Part shown: piece after piece, positions 11,300-23,478 of the stretch | How the letters are laid out: every line of letters begins with the position of its first letter | Position numbering within the stretch: position 1 is the first letter of the stretch | Assembly (NCBI GenBank): GCA_029204225.1 | Contig: CM055106.1 | Coordinates: forward strand, 48,497,337 to 48,561,336 | Direction: 5' to 3' | Source: Diphasiastrum complanatum | Lineage: Eukaryota; Streptophyta; Lycopodiopsida; Lycopodiales; Lycopodiaceae | DNA length: 64,000 bases | Notes under the pieces: generated by a model | What the model saw: the letters and a program-made list of their open reading frames with translations, nothing else | Database searches by the model: none | Told to the model about the DNA's origin: nothing | Translations under genes and position numbers: made by a program

Positions 11300-11726
11300 T
11301 TACTTATCAGTTGAATATACAATTTGTGGAGAGCAATTCTGTTGTCTTGTCTTGTTGCACTTGACATTGTGCTGCGGTGATTGATCCGGTCGGGTGTTTA
11401 AACTGTGTTTTCTTAACTGGCATGACCTCTCATGACCACTCATGACATTATTTGTGCCCCCATTATACACTGTATAGACTGCCCTCTCATGACCTCTCAC
11501 GACCACTCATGACATTATCTATGCCCCCATTATACACTGTACGGATTGCCCTCCAGTTTGCTTGGGCCTCATCTGCCATGAACCCACAAAAGTCAGCGTT
11601 GTCATGACCAGATTGCTCCATGACTGTGTTGAGCATCTCCCAGAATAGAATTTGTGCCTCGGTATCCTCTTTCTTCATCTCACATGTAGCTATGCTCAAT
11701 AGCTCTTGTACACTGAACCAAAACAA
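11300..11726 (-). pseudogene. DNA-transposase-like fragment
   Basis: The minus-strand frame from 11726 reads FWFSVQELLSIATCEMKKED, then EAQILFWEMLNTVMEQSGH, DFCGFMADEAQANWRAIR and TVYNGGIDNVMSGRERS. The F-M-A-D-E-A-Q-A-N-W block resembles the segment around a catalytic Asp in plant DDE transposases of the Mutator-like type, but this is an inference. The TVYNGG..NVMSG.ERS end is repeated in a second frame by a tandem DNA duplication, which breaks the gene. It may belong with the Cys-rich fragment at 6.6-8.2 kb. Confidence 0.4.
11421..11551. repeat. 65-bp direct tandem duplication
   Basis: CATGACCTCTCATGACCACT followed by CATGACATTATTTGTGCCCC and ATTATACACTGTATAGACTG occurs at 11421-11485 and again, with a few substitutions, at 11486-11551. 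It lies in and disrupts the transposase-like fragment. Confidence 0.75.
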
Positions 11727-12859
11727 TCAAGAGCACGTTCGTAAGTTTTTCTTCAAATTGGAAAAAGTTTTATCCAACATTGTTGGAAAAGACAAACTAT
11801 ACCTTGGGTCGTAGACAGGAACTGATAATACTACCGTTGCAGCTTTGGACCCTTGCAATGTCGAGCTTTGACTGGGTGAGGAGCTTGATTTGTTGGCTGA
11901 CCAACCAATGTAGGTGGTAGTTGGTCTCCGCAAGACATTTGTAATGATCTCTTAGCCGCTTTGGTAAGACTATCAGGATTTGAAAAAACTGGGGATTTTT
12001 TAGCTGAACAGTGGAATGATGGAAAACAGAGAGATGGAAGGAAGGGTGGTGGTGGTGACATCGGTAGATGGCGTGGATGATAGATAGAATAGGCATGGGA
12101 GTGGGAGAAGAAGACTAATTTTCAATACTTGTACTTCCTATCTGCTAAAGGATCTTTGTCGTGACTGGGGTACTTCTCTTGATTGAGTCCCTTTGGATTG
12201 CCCATTTGTCTTCTCAGCCTTGTCTTTTTTGTCTTTGGTTTTGTGACCTTGGCTGGTGATGTTTTTGCTGGCAATGTGGCCGCTTCAGTGGATGCTTGGA
12301 AATCCACTCTTCCACCCCCCCCCCCCCCCCCCCCCCAAAATCTGTTGGTGGGGATGTTGTTGCTAGTATTCGTCCTGCACAACGTTAGATGGTCATTTCG
12401 AACATGCAGTTGAAACACGTTGAATATGAGACTGGATTGAAGATTGAACAAATTTGAACTAAATTTGTCTCAATCTTGCTGTGTTGACTCAAAAACTAAT
12501 ATGGCAATGATATGCAAGAATCAACCCTGAAGTGACATGGATTTCTCAAATTTGCAATATGCACAAAAAATCCTAAACTCGCTACAAGGTGATCTAGAGA
12601 TAGATAGATGAATAGAAAATCTGTTCTTGAGATACTCTACAATGATGACTCATGTGCAATAGCTATTTCACATGCAAAAATCAATCGCACAAAAAGGATA
12701 ATGAAAAACATGAAAAATATCTACGTTATAGAGAGTTGATAATTGTATGGCACATGGCACTTGTCGACAAAAACTTCATTGATCCACATTTATATTGCAC
12801 AATGATGCTGGCAATTCGCCATTGGTCTTTATAGTAATGGAAAACACTTTGGTTCCGAT
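11727..12859. other. no certain gene; 22-base poly-C run
   Basis: No supported coding sequence. An uninterrupted run of 22 C lies at 12315-12336, a site where sequence length is likely uncertain. Short frames on both strands around it are compositional. Confidence 0.45.
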
Positions 12860-12980
12860 GTGTTCTGAAGACGTTGGAATCCGACATTCTCATTACGACA
12901 TGTTTTTCTGACGTCCGTGATGAATTAACATTTTTTTTTGCTCACGATTCACGTCGCAAATCGTGACGAGTGTTGTAGTG
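12860..12980. mobile_element. candidate CACTA-type transposon end
   Basis: The segment ends at 12980 in GTTGTAGTG, the reverse complement of the CACTACAAC-type terminus of plant CACTA elements. It is preceded by a subterminal inverted repeat (CACGATTCACGTCGC against GCAAATCGTGACGAG). Homology to an LTR-like repeat found again at 19470 resumes directly after it (about 12983). That fits an insertion boundary. I found no matching CACTACAA left end. Confidence 0.4.
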
Positions 12981-12982
12981 AG

Positions 12983-13635
12983 AATCTTATGATACGTCAA
13001 TCATAATTCACAGGATTCCAAAACCATACTTAATCATTAAATATTACTGGAGTACATGTGCAAAATACCACTAAGGAAATATAAAAATTATTCTAAAATC
13101 TTTTCCCCAAGGAAAATTACTAGATTTCAAGAATATTCTTCCAATCTGATCCTTAACAAGATTATGAGTTATTCAAATTTTGTGGTCAACCAAGTAATTG
13201 AAGACATAAGGCATACCAAAACCATTTTAACACCCGTCTTTACAACATAAACTTTATACAATTACCTAGAACAACTTCTAGAGATTACAAAGCTCTGCTG
13301 AATTCCAACTGAATTCAGTGGTAATCCTTGATATTAGTTAAACTCTTTCATCCAACATGATCTCATTGGGATACATTCAATAACTTAGAGTCTATTTCCC
13401 ATTCGAGAAATATTCTATACCAAACATTTCCTATATTCTATGCACACAGCTTTTATAGATGAATCCTAATGATTCACAAATCATGTGTCTTATAAGCAAT
13501 ATAGATCAAAATAAACAGTTCTTGGTGAATTCTCTTCACATTGCTTATTCAATCAATTAACTTTTAATCAGGAGTAATCCAATTACTCAAGTCAATTGTA
13601 AATGATTTAGAAATCTCAAATGTCTAGGTGCCAAA
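12983..13635. repeat. gypsy LTR-like repeat, copy A
   Basis: This stretch matches 19470-20110 along almost its whole length with moderate divergence, and its last 170 bases also match 16949-17120. Shared landmarks are CTTAATCATT near 13028, ATTCTAAAATCTTTTCCCCA near 13090, TGAATTCCAACTGAATTCA near 13300, AATCATGTGTCTTATAA near 13480 and AAATCTCAAATGTCTAGGTG at 13611-13630. All copies lie in the same orientation. The link to gypsy rests on the neighbouring copy B, which adjoins a gypsy 3' end. Confidence 0.65.
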
Positions 13636-14140
13636 TTCGTATATCCCAGAACAACACTATATTTGGATCCTTCAAAAAACCGGTGCTATGCAATTTTCTT
13701 ATAGGGATTATTTACCAATCCAAAATACTTAACACAATCACATTTACAACTCGGGTGTCTCATTTTCTTCCACCCTTGGGCTTTTCGGTTACCCGAGAAA
13801 TTTCATCAGCTAAGGCATCGAAAACTCCTTAAACACAAGTAAATGCTAGGCTACTTCCCTTTTCAGTTACCCCAGTTTAAGCATTACTTCGTATATTCTG
13901 GAACAACACCACATCTAGATCCTTCAAGAAATCGGTGCTATGCAATTTTCTTACAGGGATTATTTACCAATTCAATTATATAACACAATCATATTTACAA
14001 CTCAGGTGTCTCATTTTCTTCCACCCTTAGGCTTTTCGGTTACCTGAGAAATTTCATTAGTTAAGGCACCAAAAACTCCTTTGACACAAGTAAATGCTAG
14101 GCTACTTCCCTTTTCAGTTACCCCAGTTTAAGCATTACTT
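13636..14140. repeat. 252-bp tandem duplication
   Basis: Two direct copies at 13636-13887 and 13888-14140. Both begin TTCGTATAT and end CCCCAGTTTAAGCATTACTT. Between them only scattered substitutions are seen. The first copy is continuous with LTR-like copy A, so the duplication arose inside repeat sequence. Confidence 0.85.
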
Positions 14141-16940
14141 TGTTAAAGTTGCCTGTAATTAATGGAAAATTCGTAAAATTTGGATTCGGGTACATCTTTT
14201 ATGGTATTCGACACAAAAGTTTTTTCAAATAAAGAGCTACCTCCAAATATTATCAATTTTACTCCATTAATTCATCAGAAAATCACTTTAACAAGTCTCT
14301 CAAAAGCTTTTGCTTGTCCCAATCCCAACGATCAAAATCATCGAGAACACAAACAAACCCATTGATGATCGACCATGTTGAAAAGGAAAAACAAAACACA
14401 AACACCATTTAATTCAATTTACTTGGAGTACCGATACTCTAGAGTTAAGTGGCCAAAGCATAATACCTAGGAATCGAATCCCTTTACTGTGTACTTGCCT
14501 GAGAACCGTATACCATTGTTTCATCAAGATCGGTTTAGAGAGGTTTCCCTCCGAAAACCGATTAGTACAACTTGACCACGGATCCAACGATACCAAGTTC
14601 CACGAGACTTGCCTTATGGGTAACTGTCGATGTAACATACAAAAGCCATGTAACTACCAAAAGTTACATTATCCCAAGGTTAACTGTGACAATCGAGCAC
14701 CAAGAAATCAAAATCCCTATAACTGGGTGCTAGTAACTTGAATTTTAGTTGGTTCAAAAAATGATTTTTTCTTAAATCAATTAAAAGCTACAATAAGTCA
14801 AAAGTTTATGACCCTGGGTCGACCGGCATCAAAACATTAAGCCATGCAATTCACAAAATTGCCATTCCCGAAAACCTCATGCAAAAATCGGTAAAGGCCT
14901 ACACTTAGAAAAAAAAGTTGTTCAAGGGTTGTTTAAACCCTCAAACAAATCCTAAGGGTTTCACAAACCATCACTTGGGCACTTGGGCACTGCAGCAGCT
15001 TTCATGGCAGCTACAATCGCGATGGCTGCTCGGCTCTCTACGCACCTCCTGCAGCCGCCGCTCCTCTTGATCAACAGGCCCCAGACGTGACCTTCAGAAG
15101 GAGAGGTTTCTAATCCAGTCTCAAATCTGTCACGAGGAATACGATGCATTACCCTACTGCATCGTGGCGTCGAAAACAAGCTTCTCATTGATCCAACCAA
15201 CGGCTTCCATGCTCACAGAATCTGCTAACAGTCCATGCTGCATTAGCTGCCAATCAGGCCTTCAAAAACGCGCTACAGTTACATCTTTTGGCATCACTAC
15301 CCATGACCTTCACTGGGAAACAAGTCTGTTTCCAGGCTGCAAACAAAATCTGATGTCTTTGGTAGATCAACTCGTATTTTCCCTTCTCAACAAACTGCTC
15401 AATACTCAAGCACAAAAGTAATGAGCTCAGACTTTTTCATGCAACCATCCAAATGTTCAACACACCATTTGTAACAACTATTTACATGTTTCTGTCTGCT
15501 CCAGGTTGATCCACATAATGGATATGACTTCCAAAGAAGTCCCAGATGACTAACATCTTTTAACAACTGTCCAGGGACCACAGAAGGTTAAGAACGATTT
15601 TGGAAAGAGTATTTATGGCTGGTTTCATAGGGTTCACAACACAGGGTTACCTCTCCTCTGCAGAAGATTCGATTGCAGAATATAACAACCTTTGGTGTCC
15701 GTTCAGAAGTTTCAACTTATCATAACAGATCTGCTTTTCACTCAAACATCTCATTGTAACCAGAAAGACAAACAGAAAAAGATGATAAATTGCTTTTATT
15801 GTCCCAAAACAGGGTCACTTCCCACAATCGAACTTCAAGCAATGCACGGAAGAAGGTTTTTTTTCCAAGATTCAGATTGCATGCATCCATTATTCCAAAT
15901 CTTTATCTACTACTTTAAAGAATGGCAAACTTACAATATCCATTGAATGTTTTTAGTGTGCATCAAAAGGGGATTAGATTGGTAAGAAACTCAAATCCAT
16001 GACATGCACCCATTAAATTCAAGAATTTCAGCTAAAGTCGTTTGTTCATTCTAGATAAATTGATTCCTCATCGATATAGCAACAAAACATCCTGCAATAA
16101 AAATCTGAATCTAATCTGTCCAAAACATTATGGATTCATGCAAATTATTCATCCCAAAAATCAGATTTAGACAAGAAAGTAAATCTACTCATGGAGATCA
16201 TTCTACTTCAAATGGAAACTTCCTCAATGCATTAGAGAAAATGCGTATGAATTCAATCACTAATTCTTAGCATATCTAACAAAATCAAACAAGGAGAAAA
16301 GCACTCTACCACCAAGTTTGAAATACATGCTTTACGATAGTGAATCCAAACCCAATTCCATTGAGAAATTAACACTCCAACCCGGGATGTGAGTCCAAGT
16401 GCCCTCATTCCAATTTGGTGTAGAACTGGTTTCCATCCTACCCAAGACCGCACCTTAGCGGGCTCTAAAACCAATGTAAAGACCACCAGGGCCCCTAAGA
16501 TGAGGATAAGAAACACAATAGGAGACACTATGGAGCAAAACCACCCAACCAAACCTAGATCAATCTTGGATCTAGCCCCCAATCCATGCCATGTGATAGC
16601 AAGAGGAGAAGAGAGCAACCGATAACCTAAACCCAAGTTGTCGACAAGAGAATCCCTACCTCAATATATAGAGAGTAGTTTTTTGTGCATGAACCCATGC
16701 AATCCCCATGCAGTCCAACTATAAATAGGTCACATCTCTTCAAGCAGTCTTCTCGCCTATATCTGTCACACGTGCATGCACTACTCCATATGTCTCAATT
16801 AGAGTGTTTGGGTCCTCTCAAGGCTATTAGTCACAAACTGGCCTTGACATGGAATTAAACCTCGGCGTGACTAATAATCTCGAACACTGGAGGGCCGGTC
16901 TACCATATTAGGACTATTCCATGTCCTTAGCTGAATATGG
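14141..16940. other. no gene recognised; probable retroelement non-coding sequence
   Basis: No frame here carries a recognisable domain. The longest, 127 codons on the minus strand at 16253-16636, has a hydrophobic stretch (FCSIVSPIVFLILILGALVV) but no homologue that I know. Near 16610-16940 the text (CATGCAATCCCCATGCAGTC, ACTATAAATAGG, GGAGGGCCGG) resembles the LTR sequence at 17950-18330, so part of this stretch is probably a second, diverged gypsy LTR. Confidence 0.4.
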
Positions 16941-18328
16941 TTGTACCAAGAATCCTAATGACAATCATGTGTCTTATAAGCAATATAGATCAAAATAAAT
17001 AGTTCCTGGTGAATTCTCTTCACACTGCTTATTCAACCAATTAACTTCTAATCAAGAGTAATCCAATTACTCAAGTCAATTTTAAATGATTCAGAAATCT
17101 CAAATGTCTAGGTGCCGAATTCGTATATCCCGGAACAACACCACATTTAGACCATGTTCTAAATCATAACTAAGTTAATGAATTACCCTTTCCACAGAAA
17201 GAGTCATTAACTTGCAAGTAATTGTTCCAAGCATTACTTGTTCATATGTTTATGCACACTAACTAGTTTAAGTATACAATATAAATTCAGTTTATAGGAA
17301 ACACATAGTAGATCCAAAATATTAGGATGTACATTACCAACATATCCAACTATGTTCCTATATATAAACATAGGCTATAATCTGGCAAGTTCATCTGTAA
17401 TCCGCATATGTTACTCACATAATCACCGAGAATCTTGCTACTCAGCTACAAAATAACTCTATTCCTCATGAGTAAATAACATATATGGGAAATCTCTTAA
17501 TTGAATAATTCCACAATCATAAGTTTTCCAACCATCATAATTTTACTAACAAAATTCCTTCAACCAATCAACTTACTTCAAATCTTAGTATTCAAACCAA
17601 GATTAGCTGACTTATACAGACATCTTTGGACAAAATATTAACATTAAAGCTTTATTCCCACCTGATCCAATCCAATAACAAAATGGTACTTGGCAAAACT
17701 GATCAGTGAAACCTTAAATTGAATCTTTACCATCGCTATCCATATTCATGCATATCTCGTAGCTCATTACCCCCAAATTTCCTCTAGTTCTTGATTATTC
17801 AAAACAATCCCTAGAGAGTTCCTCTATTCCACCTGAATAGTTCTGTAAGGATTGCCAATTGAAGATCCAAATAGGTCCTGTTGCATGTAACCAAAAGGAC
17901 ACTTGTGGAGAAAAACCACCCAACCAACTAAAAATGGCTAGTCAATACCCTTACCACGTCACCCCCATGCCATGGTGAATGAATGCAAGACAGGAGGGGC
18001 TCCTAGCTTCAAGGATCATAAAATTCAATAGGTAGATGGGCGAGTTTCCACTGAAATATATTCTCTCCCGTGAGGATAGAATATTTTTCTTAGTATCCCC
18101 ATGCAACCTGAATAAGCAATTGACCTCCTATTCTTGCATTATAGCAGTCAAACACCATGCAAGTGCTCCTATGTCCAATTATAGGTCTGGGCCCTCATAT
18201 GATTATTAATTATTTTACCGTCCAAGCCCGGAATGACGCGACATAACCAATAACCATACACACTTGAGAAACTAGCTATCCATGTCAGGAATTATTCCGA
18301 ATCCCTCATACTGGACATGGATGTAACA
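16941..18328 (-). mobile_element. gypsy LTR-like sequence, copy B
   Basis: Read on the minus strand, a polypurine tract AAGGGGAAAAG (18341-18331) is followed two bases later by TGTTACATCC (from 18328), the normal junction of internal region and 3' LTR. Sequence from 18328 downward is therefore LTR. The part at 17140-17730 matches 20120-20713. The same TGTTACAT start after a purine tract recurs on the plus strand at 48245, so both belong to one gypsy family. The distal LTR end is not resolved. Confidence 0.6.
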
Positions 18329-18408
18329 TTCTTTTCCCCTTAAACAAATTACGTCCTCAGAACGAGCAAACTAGGGAAGATCCACATGTGTATGCTTTTA
18401 ACTTTTTC

Positions 18409-18885
18409 TCACAAATTTTTATCCTCAATCTGACCAACCAACCTAATCAAGTACTCAGAGATAGAACGATTTCTCAATTGTTTATCTATGGTTCTGAGAA
18501 CTCTTTTAGGTTCCAAAGGTGCATTGAGCGATAAGTCTTCAAAATGGGTAAAAGCTTCAATATATCCAACTATCATCATCATATGAACTAAGTTTACATG
18601 ATACACTAGATGATCTTGAAGATCAAGTTCAAAAGCTAACAAATCAGTCTTTTCACTTTCACATTTACCTTGAAAATCATTATCCTTAGTCTGACTTCAA
18701 TAATCAAATAAGTACTTAGAGTTGGAATAATTCTCCAATTATCTATCTCTGAACTGAAGTACTGTATCTTCCTTTAGAAGTACATTAGGCAATACATTTT
18801 TCTATTGGGCTTGTTCTCTCCAATCTAGTAACTTCACCTTCATCTAACCTCAATCTACATGAACCACTGGGTGAAATATCACCTT
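18409..18885 (-). pseudogene. Ty3/gypsy pol C-terminal relic, duplicated
   Basis: On the minus strand from 18642 the frame reads YHVNLVHMM, then EDLSLNAPLEPKRVLRTIDK and QLRNRSISEYLIRLVGQ. This is the post-integrase tail of gypsy pol, where the H-V-S-L-L-K and R-Q-L-R-N-R-x-I-x-E blocks are typical. A second, more decayed version (FHPVVHVD, VLPNVLLKEDTVLQFRD) lies upstream in the element at 18650-18885, so the tail is present twice. The polypurine tract and LTR start follow within 70 bases. Confidence 0.65.
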
Positions 18886-19469
18886 ACATCATAAATCAAT
18901 ATTCAAAAATTAAAGAAACAAACAATTATAGTCTAAGACTTTCCACAATTTCTTGCAGACTTGTCATAAATGTTTCTTGGTACAAATACACTTAGATTTA
19001 TAAAAAATTAAAGTATAACAACTCATCCTACCAAAATCTCTTAGGATATCCATCAAGATAAAAATGACTTTTAACTCAATCCTAAGATACTCTCTTGAGG
19101 TAAGTGCTCTATTCCTAGCATCTCATGCAAGAAAATAGCAACTATACAATCTTGATAGATTTGTTTGTCTCCTAACTAACCGGAGATTTAGGTTGAAAAC
19201 AATACACAAGCATTCCTTGACTACAATCTATAGTAGAATTTCATCCACTAAGGTAAGCAAATTCTTCATGAGTAACAAATTACTTATCATGAAAATGCTT
19301 GTGAGATAAACACAACCTCAAATATGTGATGGTGCAAAGAAATTTAGATTTCAAATATCCCTAAATCCTTGACTTTCCCAATTGATCAAAAATTACTTAT
19401 TATCTTAAGAATCATCACATTTTCTTATAATCTTCTAATGTCCATTAATTATCAATTTATGTAAACATT
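18886..19469. other. no gene seen
   Basis: AT-rich sequence without a usable frame, lying between the gypsy tail and LTR-like copy C. It is probably decayed element interior. Confidence 0.4.
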
Positions 19470-20713
19470 TTGAATCTTATGACTTTTCAATCATAATTTA
19501 GAGAAATCCAAACACATACTTAATCATTGAAAGATACTGGAGTATATGTACCAGATATCACTCAGGAAATATATATTTATTCTAAAATCTTTTCCCCAAG
19601 GGAAATTACTGGATTTCAAGAATGAGTCTTCCAATCCGATTCTTAACCAAATTATGAGTTCTAAATTCTACAGTCAACCAATTAATTAAAGACCACTTTG
19701 ACACCCGTCTTTAATAACATAAGTTTTATACGATCACCTAGAACAACTTCTAAAGTTTAAAAAGTTCTGTTGAATTCCAACTGAATTCAATGTATTATCC
19801 TTGATATTAGTTAAGCTCTGTCATCTAATATGAGCTCATTATGATACAGTCAATAACTTGGGATATATTTCTCATTTAAAAAATATTCTATATCAAGAAT
19901 CTCCTATATTCTATGCACACAACTTTCATAGATGAATCCTGATGACTCAAAAATCATGTGTCTTATAAACAATATAAATCAAAATGAACAGTTCATGGTG
20001 AATTCTCTTCACACTGCTTATCTAGCCAATTAACTTTTAATCAGAAGCAATTCAATTACTCAAGTCAATTGCAAATGATTCAGAAATCTCAAATGTCTAG
20101 GTGTAGATCTTAATTATACTAGTATAACACCACATTTAGATCCTCTTCTAAACCACCACTAAGTTAATGAATTATCCTTCCTACACAAAGAGACATTAAC
20201 CTACAAGTAACTGTTCTGAACATTACTTGTTCATATGTCTATGCACACTCACTAGTTTAAGTATACGATATAAACTTACTACATAGGAAACACATAGTAG
20301 ATCCACAAGATTAGGACATACGTAACCAACATATCCAACTATGTTCCTATACCTAACATAGGTTATAATCTGGCAGATATATCCATAATCTGCATATGTT
20401 ACTCACATAACTCACTGAGAATCTTGCAACTCCAGCTACAAAATAACTCCATTTCTCATGAGTAAATAGCATATATGGAAAATTTCTAAAGTAAAATAAT
20501 TCCACATCACAAGTTTTCCAACCATCATACTTTTACTAACAAAATTTCTTCAACCAATCAACCTACCACATATCTTAGTTTTCAAACCAAGATTAGGCTG
20601 ACTTATGTAAACATCTTTGGAAATAAGATTAAGATTATTCCATCTAATCCAATCCATAACAAAATGGTACTTGGGAAAACCTATCAGTGCGAACCTAAAT
20701 TTTAATCATTAAC
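19470..20713. repeat. gypsy LTR-like repeat, copy C
   Basis: The first 640 bases match copy A (12983-13630), and 20120-20713 match copy B (17140-17730), so C joins both halves and is the most complete copy. Similarity stops near 20713, just before a TATA box and an unrelated frame. No clear TG...CA ends were found. Confidence 0.65.
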
Positions 20714-20760
20714 TAAGCAGCCAAACTAGTGCATTGTCTAATGGACCCTCCAAATCAGCC

Positions 20761-20768
20761 TATAAAAG
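20761..20768 (+). promoter_or_regulatory. TATA box upstream of an ORF
   Basis: TATAAAAG lies about 150 bases before the ATG at 20910. The intervening leader is C/T-rich (TTTCATTTCTCACTTGTGCT). This arrangement matches a plant polymerase II core promoter, either of a host gene or of a retroelement LTR. Confidence 0.45.
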
Positions 20769-20909
20769 GGGAGAATTCGATTTCATTTCTCACTTGTGCT
20801 AGCGAAGCTCTTGCCAATTTTTTCAGCAACCAAAGCATTCTAAACTTTCCATACTGCTTTCTGTTATACACTCACGCTCATTACTTTCGGTTTCTGACTT
20901 TGTTCCACC

Positions 20910-21583
20910 ATGTCTTCTACAGACACTTCTCAGTCGCCTCATTATACTATCCATCATGATGTTCTAGATATAATGGACATCGTGATACTTCCTAGCACAA
21001 GCATGGTCACTCAGTGGATGACCCTTGCGGAGCCTCTGCTCACTGCAATGGGTATTCATGAGAGAGCCTTCTCAAGGAAAATTAACATGGACTTTATTAA
21101 CCTTGCTTTTAGTACCTGGAGGAAAAATCTAAATTTTACATTCTTTTTCAGGGAGCCACACACAAGGTGCATGTGCCGCCCTTGCCGCCTTAACCGAACC
21201 ATAAACAAGACAAACAGGCTATTAAGCCTTATTTTGATAATACCAATGATTTGTATTGGACAAATGACGACTGTCTCTTAGAGGCCATTACTGACCCTGC
21301 CATCCAAGCTGCTGCTCAACTCTTCAATAATTTTTTGATGGTTGGAAACCTCAGGAAAGGCCGCATCTCTTCCTAGATACTGCATAGGATATTTGAGTCC
21401 CAAGCCAAGATAACTAAAGCCCCACTGGAACCATATAACTGGTTCAAGACTGTCTTCGAAAAGCTCAAACGCGCTATCAAGAGCAATACCAAGCAGCAGT
21501 TTGTTGCTGGCCAATTATTGTCTCTCCTTGCTGCCTCCCATCTTGACAATAAAATCCATGGCTTCTGTTACATACCTATGTAA
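20910..21583 (+). pseudogene. unrecognised protein, frameshifted, one stop
   Basis: ATG at 20910 sits in good context (CCACCATGTCT). The frame reads MSSTDTSQSPHYTIHHDVLD, then VTQWMTLAEPLLTAMGIHE and INMDFINLAFSTWRKN. After about 21140 it becomes low quality. A second frame from about 21219 reads KPYFDNTNDLYWTNDDCLLE, ITDPAIQAAAQLFNNFL, an amber at 21374, then FESQAKITKAPLEPYNWFK and KQQFVAGQLLSLLAASHLD, ending at TAA 21581. The two halves look like one protein broken by a shift near 21150-21220. I do not recognise the family; a gag-like or lineage-specific protein is possible. Confidence 0.4.
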
Positions 21584-21618
21584 CTAGCAATACTTCAGAC
21601 CCCTATTAGTCCATTTAG

Positions 21619-22630
21619 TGTTGGGGGCTAAATGGCAAGGTACCCTTAGGATTAAGGGTATGTGCCCTTGGATAAGGACAGGCAAGTGACTATACCTTAG
21701 TTGGAGGTATGGAGTCACGTGACCCTTGGATAAGGGGTACCCTTAGTATTAAGGATAGGTGTCTTAGACTAAGGTACTAGTGTCCTTGGTTAAGGGCAGG
21801 TAGGTGTCTATGCCTTGGATGGAGGTATGGAACCTAGAGAGGTGTTAGAAAGTCATTGGATGACTATTTTTCTAAACCTTGGGCCTCAACCTTGAACCAT
21901 ATCACTTTATTGGTCTAGGACCAAAGTATACTTGCACAACTTGGGCAATGGGACCTAGTAGGAGGGCGCCCTTCTAAAGTGTCCATTGAGTTCCCAACTC
22001 CCACAAAAAAGGCATTCAAAGAGTCATAGGTTATGGAAGGAGTCTCTTGACATTCCATAAGCCTATGGAAGCTCTTGGAGGTTCTTTAACTCCCCTAGGC
22101 TTCTCTCTCTCTCATTGGATGTGCATGGAACTCCATAGTGCATTGGAGGGGTCCATGGGCCATCTATATGAGGGTAGTAGGGTGCCCATTGGGGGGAGGG
22201 AGATCTCTCTTGTTTGCTTTGCTTATGCTCTAGTGTTGCTACTAGTGTGTATAGTGCTTTCTTGTGGTAGGATGCTTGAGGTTTGGATCTTGCTTATGGT
22301 ATGGGACATAGGTAGGGTTTGGATCTTGAGTATGCTATGAAGTGTTGTGGTATGCTTGTGATTTGTTTATGGTTAGCAAGGGGGTGCTAGATAGGTCTTG
22401 CTTGGAGCTTGGATCTAGCTATGGTTGGGTGGTGAATACTTGAGGCCAGCTTGTTATCTATCTTTGTGTTTAAAGAGTAGGGACACAGGTGGAGGATAGA
22501 TCCTTGGAGGCTTGCAGATCCTTACTTGCAGGTGGAGGCATCCTAGCTTGGAGTTGGGGAGCATCGGTTGCTTGGAGGACATTTGGAGGCTCTACCTTGG
22601 ATTTGGAGGTCTTCCTCACCTCTACTTGTA
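21619..22630 (+). mobile_element. 5' LTR of a Ty3/gypsy element
   Basis: It starts TGTTGGGGGCTAAATGG and ends just before a primer binding site at 22635. The first 220 bases hold internally repeated text: CCTTGGATAAGG-type boxes and two copies of GGCAGGTAGGTGTCTATGCC-like sequence each ending in GGAGGTATGGA (about 21683-21714 and 21800-21832). The right end is approximate because no clean CA precedes the primer site. Confidence 0.6.
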
Positions 22631-22634
22631 AAAG

Positions 22635-22646
22635 TGGTATCAGAGC
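22635..22646 (+). other. primer binding site (tRNA-iMet type)
   Basis: TGGTATCAGAGC is the exact complement of the 3' end of plant initiator tRNA-Met, the usual minus-strand primer for plant LTR retrotransposons. It fixes the boundary between the 5' LTR and the internal region of the element running to 26285. Confidence 0.85.
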
Positions 22647-23478
22647 TAGCAAAGAATGGTAACCTTTCTAACCTTCTTCAAGTTCTATTAAGATCACCAA
22701 CTAAATTTTTTTGGGGAAGATTATAGGCTTTTCTAGTTGTAGGAAGCTTGTAGTTGAAGTACCCAATGAATCTAGTTCTCTTTGGAAGAGAGGAGTGATG
22801 CTTATAGAATTGTTTAAGGGCTGATTCTTTATCATGTTAGAGAAGTTTTAAAGTGGGCTTTGGATTTTTAAAAGTTCTGAAAAAGAATTGTGGGATGGTT
22901 AGAGAAAGTCTTCCTCTACATACACAAACTTTTTTTAGCAAAAAGATTGATTCTAGCTATGTGTTTTGATCAAAACTAGTGTTTTTTTTTGCATAAATGA
23001 AGTGTTTGAAGTTCTGTTTTTCAAACCTATAAATCTAAAAATCAGAACTGAAAATTGAAGTTTTCATAAAGCTTCATTAGTTATCCATTTCTAGACACTA
23101 GTTTCTTAATTTTGGAAATCTAGAATAGTGAGAAATGTGAAAACTTTGGTTGCTTTTGAAATGACAAATGGAATTGGAATGGGAATGGGAACTTTATGTA
23201 AACATTAGCTTGGATTAGTTAATTGAAGTTTACATAAAGATTTGGTTTTTATTTTTGCTTTTGATTAAGGCAAATGTAGCTTGTTGTTGTTTTCCTCTTA
23301 AGCTTGGATTAAGCTTGCAAATAGTAGGCTTGGATTGAGCTTACAAACAATAAGATTGAATGGATAGAAGTAAATAGTTTTTATTTGCATTGGATGTAAC
23401 AATTGAAGCATTTCTATCATTCTAATTTGAGCACTTGTTGTTGTATTTGCATAATAAGAAAACACACAAGCAACCCCA

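Noticed and set aside
12122..12451. Gly-rich or Pro-rich protein across the poly-C run
   Set aside because: The Gly/Pro block is only the translation of 22 consecutive C bases, and the flanks have no coding character.
16253..16636. 127-codon membrane-protein-like ORF on the minus strand
   Set aside because: One hydrophobic stretch in a Trp/Gly-rich chance frame inside repeat DNA, without ATG context, homologue or neighbouring support.
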